Assembly (NCBI RefSeq): GCF_003001935.1
Contig: NZ_PVNG01000019.1
Coordinates: 124,001 to 188,000 of the forward strand
DNA: 64,000 nucleotides
Reading direction: 5' to 3'
DNA from: Nonomuraea fuscirosea
GTDB taxonomy: Bacteria > Actinomycetota > Actinomycetes > Streptosporangiales > Streptosporangiaceae
Numbering within the stretch: the first letter of the stretch is position 1; each line of letters begins with the position of its first letter. The notes below the pieces were generated by a model. That model searched no databases. It saw nothing but the letters and a program-made list of their open reading frames with translations, and had not been told where the DNA came from. The translations under genes were made by a program, and so were the position numbers. Shown piece after piece: positions 26,412-34,606 of the stretch.

Positions 26412-26942
26412 GTGCGGGTGATGGGCGTCGACCCGGGGCTGACCCGGTGCGGTCTCGGGGCCGTCGAAGGGCGCCCGGGCGCGCCCCTGGCCCTGGTGGC
26501 CGTCGGGGTGGTCCGCACCGGGGCCGACGAGGACCTCGGGTCCAGGCTCGTCGGCATCGAGGCGGGGATCGAGCGCTGGCTCGACGACGTACGCCCCGAC
26601 GCGGTTGCGGTCGAGCGCGTCTTCAGCCAGCACAACGTCCGGACCGTGATGGGCACCGCCCAGGCCGCCGGCATCGCCGTCCTCTGCGCGGCCCGGCGCG
26701 GCCTGCCCGTGGCGCTGCACACGCCGTCCGAGGTCAAGGCCGCCATCACGGGCAGCGGCACGGCCGACAAGAAACAGATCGGCGCCATGGTCACCCGGCT
26801 GCTGCGGCTCACCGAGATCCCCAAGCCCGCCGACGCCGCCGACGCCCTCGCCCTCGCCATCTGCCACGTCTGGCGCGGCGGCGCCCAGCACCGCCTCGCC
26901 GAAGCCGTCGCCCGCGCCACCCGCCAATCCCCGCGCCGATGA
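26412..26942 (+). CDS. ruvC: Holliday junction resolvase RuvC
   Basis: A 176-residue endonuclease that cuts Holliday junctions symmetrically in the RuvABC resolvasome. The acidic catalytic residues are visible in MGVDPGLTRCG (first Asp), VAVERVF (Glu) and the C-terminal DAADALALAICH (Asp pair). FSQHNVRTVMGTAQAAG is the usual DNA-binding/dimer segment. GGAGG at 26400-26404 lies 7 nt before the GTG at 26412 but only 1 nt before the ATG at 26406, so I prefer the GTG. The gene follows a LexA-like box. Unlike the compact ruvCAB of relatives, ruvC is separated from ruvA by 454 bp of repetitive spacer. Confidence 0.95.
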   Translation: MRVMGVDPGLTRCGLGAVEGRPGAPLALVAVGVVRTGADEDLGSRLVGIEAGIERWLDDVRPDAVAVERVFSQHNVRTVMGTAQAAGIAVLCAARRGLPVALHTPSEVKAAITGSGTADKKQIGAMVTRLLRLTEIPKPADAADALALAICHVWRGGAQHRLAEAVARATRQSPRR

Positions 26943-27396
26943 TCGGGGATCCGAAGCCGAGGGCCGCACATCCGCCTGCACTTCGGCCTTCGCCCCGAGC
27001 CGTACATTCGGCTCCACCCCGGACCTCGGACCGGACCGCGCACCGGGACTTCGGAGCGGACCGTGCACCCGGACCTCGGACCGATCCCTCGTACTGGACC
27101 TGTACCGGGGACCTCGAACCGGGACCTCGAACCGGGCCTTATACGAACTCCGTACAGGCCTTACATCCGGCTTCACCAGTCACAACGTGGCCGCCGTCGG
27201 CTCCGCTCTCAGCGATCCGCCGGGGGATGTGGCGTGCCTGGAGCGCGATCCGTGGTGAGATGTGGGAACCGGTCGTGGAGGTCCGCGGGCCGAGGTGGCG
27301 GCGTGCTGCCGCCCGAGTCCGGAGCGCGGCGCGCGCTCCGGCGCGAGCCGGTGACGGGAGTCGTTACGTGGCGACGTGGATGACGGGAGGCAGGGC
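26943..27396 (+). repeat. 454-bp ruvC-ruvA spacer with degenerate GGACCTCG repeats
   Basis: No gene is evident. Between about 27010 and 27150 variants of a 12-15 bp unit (GGACCTCGGACC / GGGACCTCGAACC) recur, including two adjacent near-identical 13-bp copies near 27114-27140. The rest is GC-rich sequence with a CGGAGCGCG/CGCGCTCCG inverted repeat near 27320-27340. The open frames across it have no start signals or codon bias. Confidence 0.7.
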
Positions 27397-28017
27397 GTGA
27401 TCGCGTCAGTGGCGGGCAAGGTGACGGCGATAGCGCCCGACGGAGCCGTGATCGAGGTCGGAGGGGTCGGCATCCTGACCCACTGCACCCCGGGCACCCT
27501 CGCCACCCTCCGCCTGGGCGAGGGGGCGCGCCTGGCCACGTCGCTGGTGGTGCGCGAGGAGTCACTCACCCTGTACGGCTTCTCCACCGACGACGAGCGG
27601 GCCGTCTTCGAACTGCTGCAGACCGCCAGCGGCGTGGGGCCCAAGCTGGCCCTGGCCATGCTCGCCGTCCACACGCCCAACGCGCTGCGGGTCGCCGTGG
27701 CCACCGCCGATCTCAAAGCACTTACCCAGGTGCCGGGAATCGGGCAGAAGGGGGCCCAGCGGATCGTGCTGGAGCTCAAGGACCGGCTCGGCACACCCGA
27801 GGAGGCCGTCAACGCCGCCATCAACGGAGAGCGCAAGGTGGCGGTCTGGCGCGAGCAGGTCCACTCCGGCCTGGTGGGGCTGGGCTACTCCAGCAAGGAC
27901 GCCGACGAGGCCATCGCAGCCGTAGAACCCGACGCCGACGCCGACCTGGCCGCCGGCCGCCAACCCCAGATAGCCGCCCTCCTGAAGTCCGCCCTACGCT
28001 CCCTGAGCATCCGATGA
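27397..28017 (+). CDS. ruvA: Holliday junction branch-migration protein RuvA
   Basis: A 206-residue protein that binds the four-way junction and loads RuvB rings. Domain I starts MIASVAGKVTAIAPDGAVIEVGGVG. Domain II holds two helix-hairpin-helix motifs (LQTASGVGPKLALAMLA and LTQVPGIGQKGAQRIVLEL). Domain III (about 155-206), which contacts RuvB, contains LVGLGYSSKDADEAI. GGGAGG at 27385-27390 lies 6 nt before the GTG start. The TGA overlaps an ATG (28014) that opens a long frame through the minisatellite to ruvB. Confidence 0.95.
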   Translation: MIASVAGKVTAIAPDGAVIEVGGVGILTHCTPGTLATLRLGEGARLATSLVVREESLTLYGFSTDDERAVFELLQTASGVGPKLALAMLAVHTPNALRVAVATADLKALTQVPGIGQKGAQRIVLELKDRLGTPEEAVNAAINGERKVAVWREQVHSGLVGLGYSSKDADEAIAAVEPDADADLAAGRQPQIAALLKSALRSLSIR

Positions 28018-28032
28018 CCCCCACCCCACCAG

Positions 28033-29090
28033 CCACCTTCACCGGCCAAGCCACCGTGGGTGACCAAGCCACCTCCACCGGCCAAGCCACCTTCGCTGGG
28101 CGAGCCACCTTCGCTGGGCGAGCCACCTTCGCTGGGCGAGCCACCTTCGCTGGGCGAGCCGCCTCCAGCGGACGAGCCACGCCTACTGGGCGACTCACTG
28201 CCACGCGGCGAACCACGCCCACGGGACGAGTCTCCGCCATCTTGCGATTCGCCCCCACTGGGCAAGTAGCTGACACAGGGCAAGCCGTTTCCATGGGGTG
28301 CGTCACTGCCGCTGAGCTGGCCACTTTCACCGGGCGAGTCCGTGCCAGCGGGAAAGTCCTGCTGGACGGGCAGACTACCGCCGCACGGCGAGCCACTCTC
28401 ACGGGGCGCATGCACCTCACCGACCCAGCCAGCACCATCAGACGAGCCGCTTCTCCCACTGGGCGAGCCACGACTACGGGGTCCACCGCCGCCACGGAGC
28501 GAGTCACTGCCATCGGGCGTGCCGCCTCCGCCAGGCGAGTCATCGCGAGTGGACGAGCCGTCCTCGGCGGGCAGGTCGCTGCCACCGGCCAAGCCGTTTC
28601 CATCGGGGAAGTCGCCGCCGCTGACCTGGCCGCCTTCACTGGGCAATTCAGTGCCATCAGACGAGTTGCTTCTTCGAAGGGGCGAGCCACCCTCATCGGG
28701 CGAGATGCCGCCTCGGGGCGAGCCACTCCCGTTGGGCGAGCCGCGGCAAGTGGGCGAGTCACGCCTGTCGGGCGTGTTGCCGCCGCAGGGCCGGCCAGCT
28801 TCACCGGGCGAGTCGGCGCCATCCGGCGAGCCATTCCAGCCGGGCGAGTTGCCGTCGCTGGACCGGCTACCTTCGCTGGGCGAGCAAGCGCTGTCCGGCG
28901 AGCCACTTCTTCCACTGGACCAGCCCTTCTCGTCGGGCGAGCCGGCTCCGGTCGGCGTGCTGGCTCCGTGGGACGGGTCGTCTTCACCGAGCGAGTCGTC
29001 TTCGGTCGGCGCGCCGGTTCTACAGGGTGCGTCAGTCCCGTCGGGCGAGACGTGGCTCCCCGGCGGCCAGCCGCCGCTGGGAGAGGCGCA
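28033..29090 (+). repeat. Degenerate 18-bp minisatellite between ruvA and ruvB
   Basis: About 58 units of an 18-bp repeat. Four consecutive copies of CCACCTTCGCTGGGCGAG (28087-28158) are identical; others share the GGGCGAGCC core to varying degree. Higher-order copies exist: segments at about 28278 and 28587 match closely, 309 bp apart. Because 18 is a multiple of 3, long open frames run on both strands, including one of 417 codons from the ruvA stop to just inside ruvB (28014-29267). In a 69-nt sample (28278-28346) three different frames each had 16 of 23 third positions G or C, unlike the much stronger bias of neighbouring genes, so the tract is probably non-coding. Intact units can fold as UUCGC-UGG-GCGAG mini-hairpins. 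Confidence 0.9.
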
Positions 29091-29256
29091 CGTGCCGGGA
29101 TGGCGCCCATCGTCGGGATGGCACCCGTATGCGCTGATCACCACCGCACCGCCCCCGTCAGCGGCACGCCTGCCGTCAGTCGGATCGGCTGGAGCGCCGG
29201 CGTGAGCGCCGTGTGTGCCGAGGGTGGGCTCGAGCGGGAGGGGAGGGTAGGCCGGG

Positions 29257-30288
29257 ATGGACTTTGAGAGGGAGATCCTGTCGCCGGCGGCCGGAGGCGA
29301 CGAGTTGCAGATCGAGGCCGCGCTGCGGCCCAAGCGCCTGAGTGAGTTCATCGGGCAGGGCCGGGTGCGGGAGCAGCTGTCTCTCGTGCTGGAAAGCGCC
29401 GTGCGCCGGGAGAGCCCGCCCGACCACGTGCTCATGAGCGGCGCCCCGGGCCTGGGCAAGACCACGCTGGCCATGATCATCGCGGCCGAGCTGAACGCGC
29501 CGCTGCGGATCACCTCGGGGCCCGCGCTCGAACGGGCGGGGGACCTCGCGGCGATCCTGTCCACGCTGACCGAGGGCGAGGTGCTGTTCATCGACGAGAT
29601 CCACCGGATGGCCAGGCCCGCCGAGGAGATGCTCTACCTGGCCATGGAGGACTTCCGGGTGGACATCGTGGTCGGCAAGGGCCCGGGGGCGACCGCCATC
29701 CCGCTGGAGATCGCGCCCTTCACGCTGGTCGGCGCCACCACCAGAGCGGGGCTGCTGCCGGCGCCGCTGCGGGACCGGTTCGGCTTCACCGCCCACATGG
29801 ACTTCTACGAGGCGTCCGAGCTGGAGCAGGTGCTGCGCCGCTCGGCCAAGCTGCTCGGCGTCGTGCTCCCCGACGAGGCCGCGCACGAGATCGCCAGGCG
29901 TTCGCGCGGCACGCCCCGCATCGCCAACCGGCTCCTGCGCCGGGTGCGTGACTTCGCGGACGTACGGGCGGACGGCGTCATCGACCGCGACGTGGCCTCG
30001 GCGGCGCTCAACCTGTACGAGGTCGACGCCGAAGGGCTCGACCGGCTCGACCGGGCGGTGCTCGGCGTGCTGCTGCGCAAGTTCGGCGGCGGGCCGGTGG
30101 GGCTGAGCACGCTGGCGGTGGCCGTGGGGGAGGAGCCGGAGACGGTCGAGGTCGTGGCCGAGCCGTTCCTCGTCCGGCAAGGTCTGCTGGCCAGGACGCC
30201 GCGCGGCCGGGTCGCCACCGCGGCGGCCTGGACTCATCTCGGGATGACACCACCACCCGACGCGTTCGGAGCTACGCTTTTCGACTGA
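29257..30288 (+). CDS. ruvB: Holliday junction DNA helicase RuvB
   Basis: The AAA+ motor of the RuvAB complex, driving branch migration at Holliday junctions. The 343 residues contain the N-terminal LRPKRLSEFIGQ, Walker A GAPGLGKTT, Walker B LFIDEIHR, sensor 1 GATTRAG, the arginine-finger region LRDRFG, sensor 2 RGTPRIANRLLRRVRD and the C-terminal winged helix (GGPVGLSTLA). GGGAGGGGAGGG a few bases before the ATG is a very strong ribosome-binding site, which may compensate for the long spacer that separates it from ruvA. Its antisense frames continue the minisatellite's open frames and are not genes. Confidence 0.96.
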   Translation: MDFEREILSPAAGGDELQIEAALRPKRLSEFIGQGRVREQLSLVLESAVRRESPPDHVLMSGAPGLGKTTLAMIIAAELNAPLRITSGPALERAGDLAAILSTLTEGEVLFIDEIHRMARPAEEMLYLAMEDFRVDIVVGKGPGATAIPLEIAPFTLVGATTRAGLLPAPLRDRFGFTAHMDFYEASELEQVLRRSAKLLGVVLPDEAAHEIARRSRGTPRIANRLLRRVRDFADVRADGVIDRDVASAALNLYEVDAEGLDRLDRAVLGVLLRKFGGGPVGLSTLAVAVGEEPETVEVVAEPFLVRQGLLARTPRGRVATAAAWTHLGMTPPPDAFGATLFD

Positions 30289-30294
30289 TTACAG

Positions 30295-30310
30295 AACGGT
30301 TGCAACCGTT
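30295..30310 (+). promoter_or_regulatory. 16-bp perfect palindrome after ruvB
   Basis: AACGGTTGCAACCGTT lies 7 bp past the ruvB stop and about 60 bp upstream of the likely yajC promoter. It is either an operator for an unknown regulator or a short hairpin; there is no U-tract. Confidence 0.5.
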
Positions 30311-30350
30311 TCAAATTGGGAACTTCCCCGCGCGCCGAAACGCTGCCTCG

Positions 30351-30380
30351 TTGCCGCGTTTCGCAACAAGCGCCTACACT
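30351..30380 (+). promoter_or_regulatory. Probable promoter of yajC-secD-secF
   Basis: TTGCCG (30351-30356), an 18-bp spacer and TACACT (30375-30380) form a housekeeping-type promoter about 120 bp before yajC. Confidence 0.5.
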
Positions 30381-30499
30381 CCGTGGCTTGGCTGGCTGTG
30401 TAGGCTGACGGGCTGAGCGGCGCGGCCCGAAGCAACGCACGGAATTTCCGGCGCGAGGCCGGTGTCAACTTCTTGTACGACAATGGAAGGTCGCCCCTT

Positions 30500-30892
30500 A
30501 TGGACATGGGACAACTCGGAAGCATCCTGCCGCTGATTCTTCTGGTGGTGGTGTTCTACTTCCTGCTGATCCGCCCCCAGCGCAAGCGGCAGCAAGAGGC
30601 GGTCCAGATGCAGAACTCGCTGACTCCGGGCGCGCGGGTCATGACCACGACCGGGCTGTTCGGCACGGTCGTCACGGTGGACAATGAGGACGTCGTCCTC
30701 GAAGTCGCGCCGGGGATCGAGACCCGTTGGGTGAAGGCGGCCATCGGCCGCGTCGTCGCTCCCGGCGACGCCCCGGCCGGCGAGGACGAGCCGGTCGCGC
30801 AGGAGACCGGGCTCGACGAGGAGGGCAAGAAGGAGTCCGAGGCCACCGTGGAGCGCAACGGCGACCAGGACTCCAGTACGAAGCAGTCCTGA
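30500..30892 (+). CDS. yajC: Preprotein translocase subunit YajC
   Basis: A 130-residue single-pass membrane protein that joins SecDF in the holotranslocon. The N-terminal helix (SILPLILLVVVFYFLLIRPQ) is followed by the conserved RPQRKRQQEA and LTPGARVMTTTGLFGTV segments. The last 40 residues form an acidic Glu/Asp/Ser-rich tail. GGAAGG at 30485-30490 lies 9 nt before the ATG at 30500. It heads the yajC-secD-secF operon. Confidence 0.93.
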   Translation: MDMGQLGSILPLILLVVVFYFLLIRPQRKRQQEAVQMQNSLTPGARVMTTTGLFGTVVTVDNEDVVLEVAPGIETRWVKAAIGRVVAPGDAPAGEDEPVAQETGLDEEGKKESEATVERNGDQDSSTKQS

Positions 30893-30935
30893 CTAAGCTC
30901 TGCGACAAACCCCTATCTGAAAGAACTGACGACCA

Positions 30936-32771
30936 GTGGCCCGACCGACCAGCCGCCACAGCCGACCGGGGCGTACGCTCCTGGTGCTGCTGGCGCTCAT
31001 CCTCGCCCTGGGCGGGACGATGTTCCTGCAGCAGGCGTTCACGCCCAAGCTGGGACTCGACCTCGCCGGCGGTACGACGGTGACTCTGTCGCCCGTGACC
31101 CTGAACAACGCGTCGCCGCCCGAGGAGATCCTCGATCGCGCGGTCAACATCATTCGCGATCGGGTCAACGGCACCGGAATCTCCGACGCAGAGGTCGCCA
31201 AGTCCGGCGACAACATCATCATCTCCATTCCGGGCGTGGGTCAGAACGAGGCCGTCAAACTGGTCGCGACCACCGCGGAACTGCGCTTCCGTCAGGTGCT
31301 CGCCGTTGCGGCCACGCAGCTTCCGCAGGAGCTGGCCACCAACGCGCCGACGCCGAGCGCCTCGTCCTCGGCCAGCCCGTCGGCCCAGCCCACCGGCTCC
31401 CAGCCGGCCGGGAAGCCGTCCAGCTCGCAGTCGGCATCGACACCCAGCGCCTCTCCCACAGGGAGGGCGCTGTCTTCGGCTCTGACCGCCCCTTCGCCCG
31501 CGACCTCGTCCTCGGCCCAGCCGTCCGCGCAGAGTTCCGCGCAGCCGTCGGCTGAGCCGACGGGCACGCAGAACGGGCAGAAGCAGGACAGGAAGGGCCA
31601 GGACAGCAAGCCGACGGCCAGCCCGACCGGCCAGACCGGCACGCCGCCGCCCCAAGACCCCAACGCCTCCGGCATCGACCCGTCCGGCATCGACCCGGCG
31701 GTGCTGGCGCAGTTCAACAAGCTCGACTGCGCCGACCCGAAGAACCGCGGCCAGGGCGTCCAGGACGACCCGAACAAGCAGTTCGCCGGCTGTGAGGCCG
31801 ACGGCGCCTACAAGTACGTCCTCGACATCGCCAAGGTCGTCGGCACCGACATCGACACGGCCTCCGCGGGCGTCCGCCAGGGCACCACCGAGTGGGTCGT
31901 CCAGCTCGACTTCAAGAGCAAGGGCGCGGGCGAGTGGGGCAAGCTCACCACCACCGCGTTCAACTCGCCCGAGCCGCGCAACCAGGTCGCGGTCGTGCTC
32001 GACGGCGTGGTCATCACCGCGCCGGTCATCCAGGGCCCGATCCCCGGCGGCCGGGCCGAGATCACCGGCGGCTTCAACCAGGCGAGCGCCACCACCCTGG
32101 CCGACCAGCTCAAGTACGGCGCGCTGCCGCTGAAGTTCAACCGCAGCTCGATCGACACGGTCTCCTCGACCCTCGGTCAGGACCAGCTCGAGGGCGGCCT
32201 GGTCGCGGGCCTCATCGGTCTCGGGCTCGTGGTCGTCTACTGCCTGCTCTACTACCGGGGCCTGGGCATCGTGGCGGTGCTGAGTCTCGTGGTCGCCACG
32301 GTCATCACGTACACGTCGGTGGTCGTGCTCGGGCACAATGCCGGCTTCCGGCTCTCGCTGCCGCACATCATCGGCCTGGTGGTCTCGATCGGCATCACCG
32401 CCGACTCCTTCATCGTGTACTTCGAACGCATACGTGATGAGATGAAGGAGGGCAGGCGGACGCTCCGGGCGGCCGTCGAGGTGGCCTGGGTCCGTGCCCG
32501 GCGCACGATCCTGATCGCCGACGCCGTCATGTTCATCGCCGCGATCGTGCTGTACTTCCTGGCGGTGGGCGGTGTGGCCGGGTTCGCGTTCGCGATGGGC
32601 CTGACCACGCTGATCGACATCGTGGTGGTGTTCCTGTTCACCAAGCCGTTCATCGCCCTGCTGGCCAAGGTGAAGTTCTTCGCCAAGGGGCACCCGCTGT
32701 CCGGGCTCGACGCCGAGCGCATGAGCGAGGCGGGCTCGACCGGCCGCACGACCACTCCGCAGGAGGCCTGA
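30936..32771 (+). CDS. secD: Protein translocase subunit SecD
   Basis: A 611-residue six-helix membrane protein that, with SecF, uses proton-motive force to pull preproteins across the membrane. The first helix (LLVLLALILALGGTMFL) precedes the periplasmic P1 domain (LGLDLAGGTTVTL). Between about residues 130 and 250 P1 is interrupted by a Ser/Pro/Gln/Thr-rich low-complexity insert, longer than in most bacteria. The C-terminal RND-type segment has GVVITAPVIQGPIPGGRAEITGGF and the conserved DSFIVYFERIRDE. The GTG start has only a weak Shine-Dalgarno sequence. secF begins 1 bp after the stop. Confidence 0.95.
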   Translation: MARPTSRHSRPGRTLLVLLALILALGGTMFLQQAFTPKLGLDLAGGTTVTLSPVTLNNASPPEEILDRAVNIIRDRVNGTGISDAEVAKSGDNIIISIPGVGQNEAVKLVATTAELRFRQVLAVAATQLPQELATNAPTPSASSSASPSAQPTGSQPAGKPSSSQSASTPSASPTGRALSSALTAPSPATSSSAQPSAQSSAQPSAEPTGTQNGQKQDRKGQDSKPTASPTGQTGTPPPQDPNASGIDPSGIDPAVLAQFNKLDCADPKNRGQGVQDDPNKQFAGCEADGAYKYVLDIAKVVGTDIDTASAGVRQGTTEWVVQLDFKSKGAGEWGKLTTTAFNSPEPRNQVAVVLDGVVITAPVIQGPIPGGRAEITGGFNQASATTLADQLKYGALPLKFNRSSIDTVSSTLGQDQLEGGLVAGLIGLGLVVVYCLLYYRGLGIVAVLSLVVATVITYTSVVVLGHNAGFRLSLPHIIGLVVSIGITADSFIVYFERIRDEMKEGRRTLRAAVEVAWVRARRTILIADAVMFIAAIVLYFLAVGGVAGFAFAMGLTTLIDIVVVFLFTKPFIALLAKVKFFAKGHPLSGLDAERMSEAGSTGRTTTPQEA

Positions 32772-32772
32772 G

Positions 32773-33768
32773 ATGGGACTGGGGCGTCGCCTCTACCGCG
32801 GCGAGATCGATGTCGACTTCGTCGGCAAGTGGAGGCTCTGGTACAGCCTCTCCGGCCTGCTGCTGGCCGTCTCGCTGGCCGGAATCCTGATCAACGGGCT
32901 CAACCTGGGCGTGGAGTTCAGGGGCGGTTCGGTCTTCTCCTTCAAGGCGCAGACCGCCAACATCGAGCAGGTGCGCGAGACCTTCCAGGAGGAGGGCGTG
33001 CACCAGCCGATCGTGCAGACGGCCGGCGACCGGTGGCGAGTCACCACCGAGACCCTGTCGGAAAACACCATGAACCAGGTGCAGACCGCCATCGCGAAGG
33101 ACTACAGCGTCCCCACCGACCAGGTCGACATCCAGTCGATCGGCGCGTCCTGGGGCGGTGAGGTCTCGCAGAAGGCCTGGATCGGCCTGGCCGTGTTCAT
33201 GCTGGCGATCATCCTGTACCTGTCGATGGCGTTCGAGCCGAAGATGGCCCTGGCCGCCATCGTCGCGCTCGTCCACGACCTCGTCATCACGGCCGGCATC
33301 TACGCCTGGTCGGGCTTCGAGGTCACGCCCGCGACGCTGCTGGGCTTCCTGACCATCCTCGGTTACTCGCTCTACGACGCGGTCGTGGTGTTCGACATGA
33401 TCAAGGAAGTCACGGCCAAGCTGGGCCACACGTCCAAGCAGACGTACTCGATGGCGGCCAACAACGCGCTCAACCACACGCTGATCCGGTCGCTGAACAC
33501 CTCGCTGGTCGCGATCCTGCCGGTGGCGGCGATCCTGTTCATCGGCACCACGCTGCTCGGCGCGGGCACGCTGAAGGACCTGTCGCTCGCCCTGTTCGTC
33601 GGCATGATCGTCGGTACGTACTCCTCGCTGTGCGTGGCCACGCCGCTGCTGGTGACGCTCAAGGAGCGCGAGCCGAAGTACCAGGCCATCGCCAGGAGGA
33701 TCGCCTCCACGAGCGGCGGTGGCAAGGGGACGAAAAGTTCCAAAAGCGCGGCCGTAGCCAAGGGATAG
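32773..33768 (+). CDS. secF: Protein translocase subunit SecF
   Basis: A 331-residue six-helix partner of SecD. The signature FRGGSVF follows helix 1, and the conserved TILGYSLYDAVVVFDMIKE segment (usual form GYSxNDTVVxFDRIRE) marks the RND core. LNTSLVAILPVAAILFIG is another family segment. The C terminus is a short Ser/Lys-rich tail. It is the last gene of the operon and is followed by a strong hairpin. Confidence 0.95.
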   Translation: MGLGRRLYRGEIDVDFVGKWRLWYSLSGLLLAVSLAGILINGLNLGVEFRGGSVFSFKAQTANIEQVRETFQEEGVHQPIVQTAGDRWRVTTETLSENTMNQVQTAIAKDYSVPTDQVDIQSIGASWGGEVSQKAWIGLAVFMLAIILYLSMAFEPKMALAAIVALVHDLVITAGIYAWSGFEVTPATLLGFLTILGYSLYDAVVVFDMIKEVTAKLGHTSKQTYSMAANNALNHTLIRSLNTSLVAILPVAAILFIGTTLLGAGTLKDLSLALFVGMIVGTYSSLCVATPLLVTLKEREPKYQAIARRIASTSGGGKGTKSSKSAAVAKG

Positions 33769-33780
33769 CCGTAGCTCCCG

Positions 33781-33818
33781 TACGACGCCCTCACCCCGCC
33801 AAAGGGTGAGGGCGTCGT
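33781..33818 (+). terminator. Hairpin terminator after secF
   Basis: A 15-bp perfect stem (ACGACGCCCTCACCC with GGGTGAGGGCGTCGT) and a 7-nt loop, 14 bp after the secF stop. No U-tract, but the stem is very stable. Confidence 0.85.
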
Positions 33819-33946
33819 CGTGTCCCCGGCCGGCGGGATTCACGGGCCGGACGGCCTGTGGCCCCCCGGCCGGGTGCGCTCGAAGGGCTTCGCGGGCCGC
33901 TCAGGGCGTTCTGGGAGGTGCTCGGGTTCGGGGTGGGGGCCGGAAT

Positions 33947-33961
33947 GCACCATCATGGTGC
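33947..33961 (+). promoter_or_regulatory. 15-bp palindrome upstream of apt
   Basis: GCACCAT-C-ATGGTGC is a perfect inverted repeat 38 bp before the apt start. It may be an operator; no known regulator is assigned. Confidence 0.45.
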
Positions 33962-33998
33962 CCGGCAGAGGGCCGGTTGAGAGAGGCGAGGGACGACG

Positions 33999-34517
33999 AT
34001 GACCGAGCTGAGTGCGATGATCCTGGACCGCATCAGGGACGTGCCCGACTATCCCCAGCCGGGCGTGATGTTCAAGGACATCACCCCGCTGCTGGCCGAC
34101 CCGGTCGCGATGGCGGCCGTCGTGGAGGAGCTGGCGGGGCTGCACCAGGTCGACAAGATCGTGGGGATCGAGGCCCGCGGGTTCATCCTCGCCGCTCCGG
34201 TGGCCTACCGGGCGGGCGCCGGGTTCGTGCCGGTGCGCAAGAAGGGGAAACTGCCCGCCGCGACCCTGGAAGAGTCCTACGATCTGGAGTACGGCTCCGC
34301 GACCATCGAGGTCCACCGTGACGCCTTCGCGCCCGGCGACCGGGTGCTCATCGTCGATGACGTGCTGGCCACGGGAGGCACCGCGAAGGCGGCCGTGGAT
34401 CTCGTGGAGCGGGCCGGAGCCACCGTGGCCGGCCTCGCCGTGCTGATGGAGCTCGCCTTCCTGAAAGGACGTGACCGGCTGACGGGAGTGGACCTGCACT
34501 CCCTCGTGATCGTCTGA
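33999..34517 (+). CDS. apt: Adenine phosphoribosyltransferase
   Basis: Salvages adenine with PRPP to AMP. The 172-residue type I phosphoribosyltransferase has the N-terminal hood segment DVPDYPQPGVMFKDITPLL, EARGFILAAPVAYRAGAGFVPVRK and the PRPP-binding loop VLIVDDVLATGGT. Start at ATG 33999 with GCGAGGGA upstream. It precedes relA, the conserved secF-apt-relA order; linking purine salvage to (p)ppGpp synthesis in one cluster is common. Confidence 0.96.
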   Translation: MTELSAMILDRIRDVPDYPQPGVMFKDITPLLADPVAMAAVVEELAGLHQVDKIVGIEARGFILAAPVAYRAGAGFVPVRKKGKLPAATLEESYDLEYGSATIEVHRDAFAPGDRVLIVDDVLATGGTAKAAVDLVERAGATVAGLAVLMELAFLKGRDRLTGVDLHSLVIV

Positions 34518-34606
34518 GCCCGGCCCGAGGCGGCCCAGGTTCGCCACCTGGATACACTGGGGGGATCTGGACTCGAACGTGAGGAGTCACTGCGTGAGGA
34601 GTCTGT

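Noticed and set aside
28033..29090. Possible CRISPR array
   Set aside because: Units are contiguous 18-bp repeats without unique spacers, and there are no cas genes.
28060..29205. Forward frames with SLGEPP-type repeats in the same tract
   Set aside because: Interrupted by a TAG at 28267-28269, no ribosome-binding sites, and same G/C at all codon positions as the other frames.
27885..29591. A 568-codon minus-strand frame of Ser/Gly/Pro-rich repeats across the ruvA-ruvB tract
   Set aside because: It is an outcome of an 18-bp repeat (multiple of three) lacking stops. It runs into the antisense of ruvB, has no start signals, and its third positions show no coding bias.
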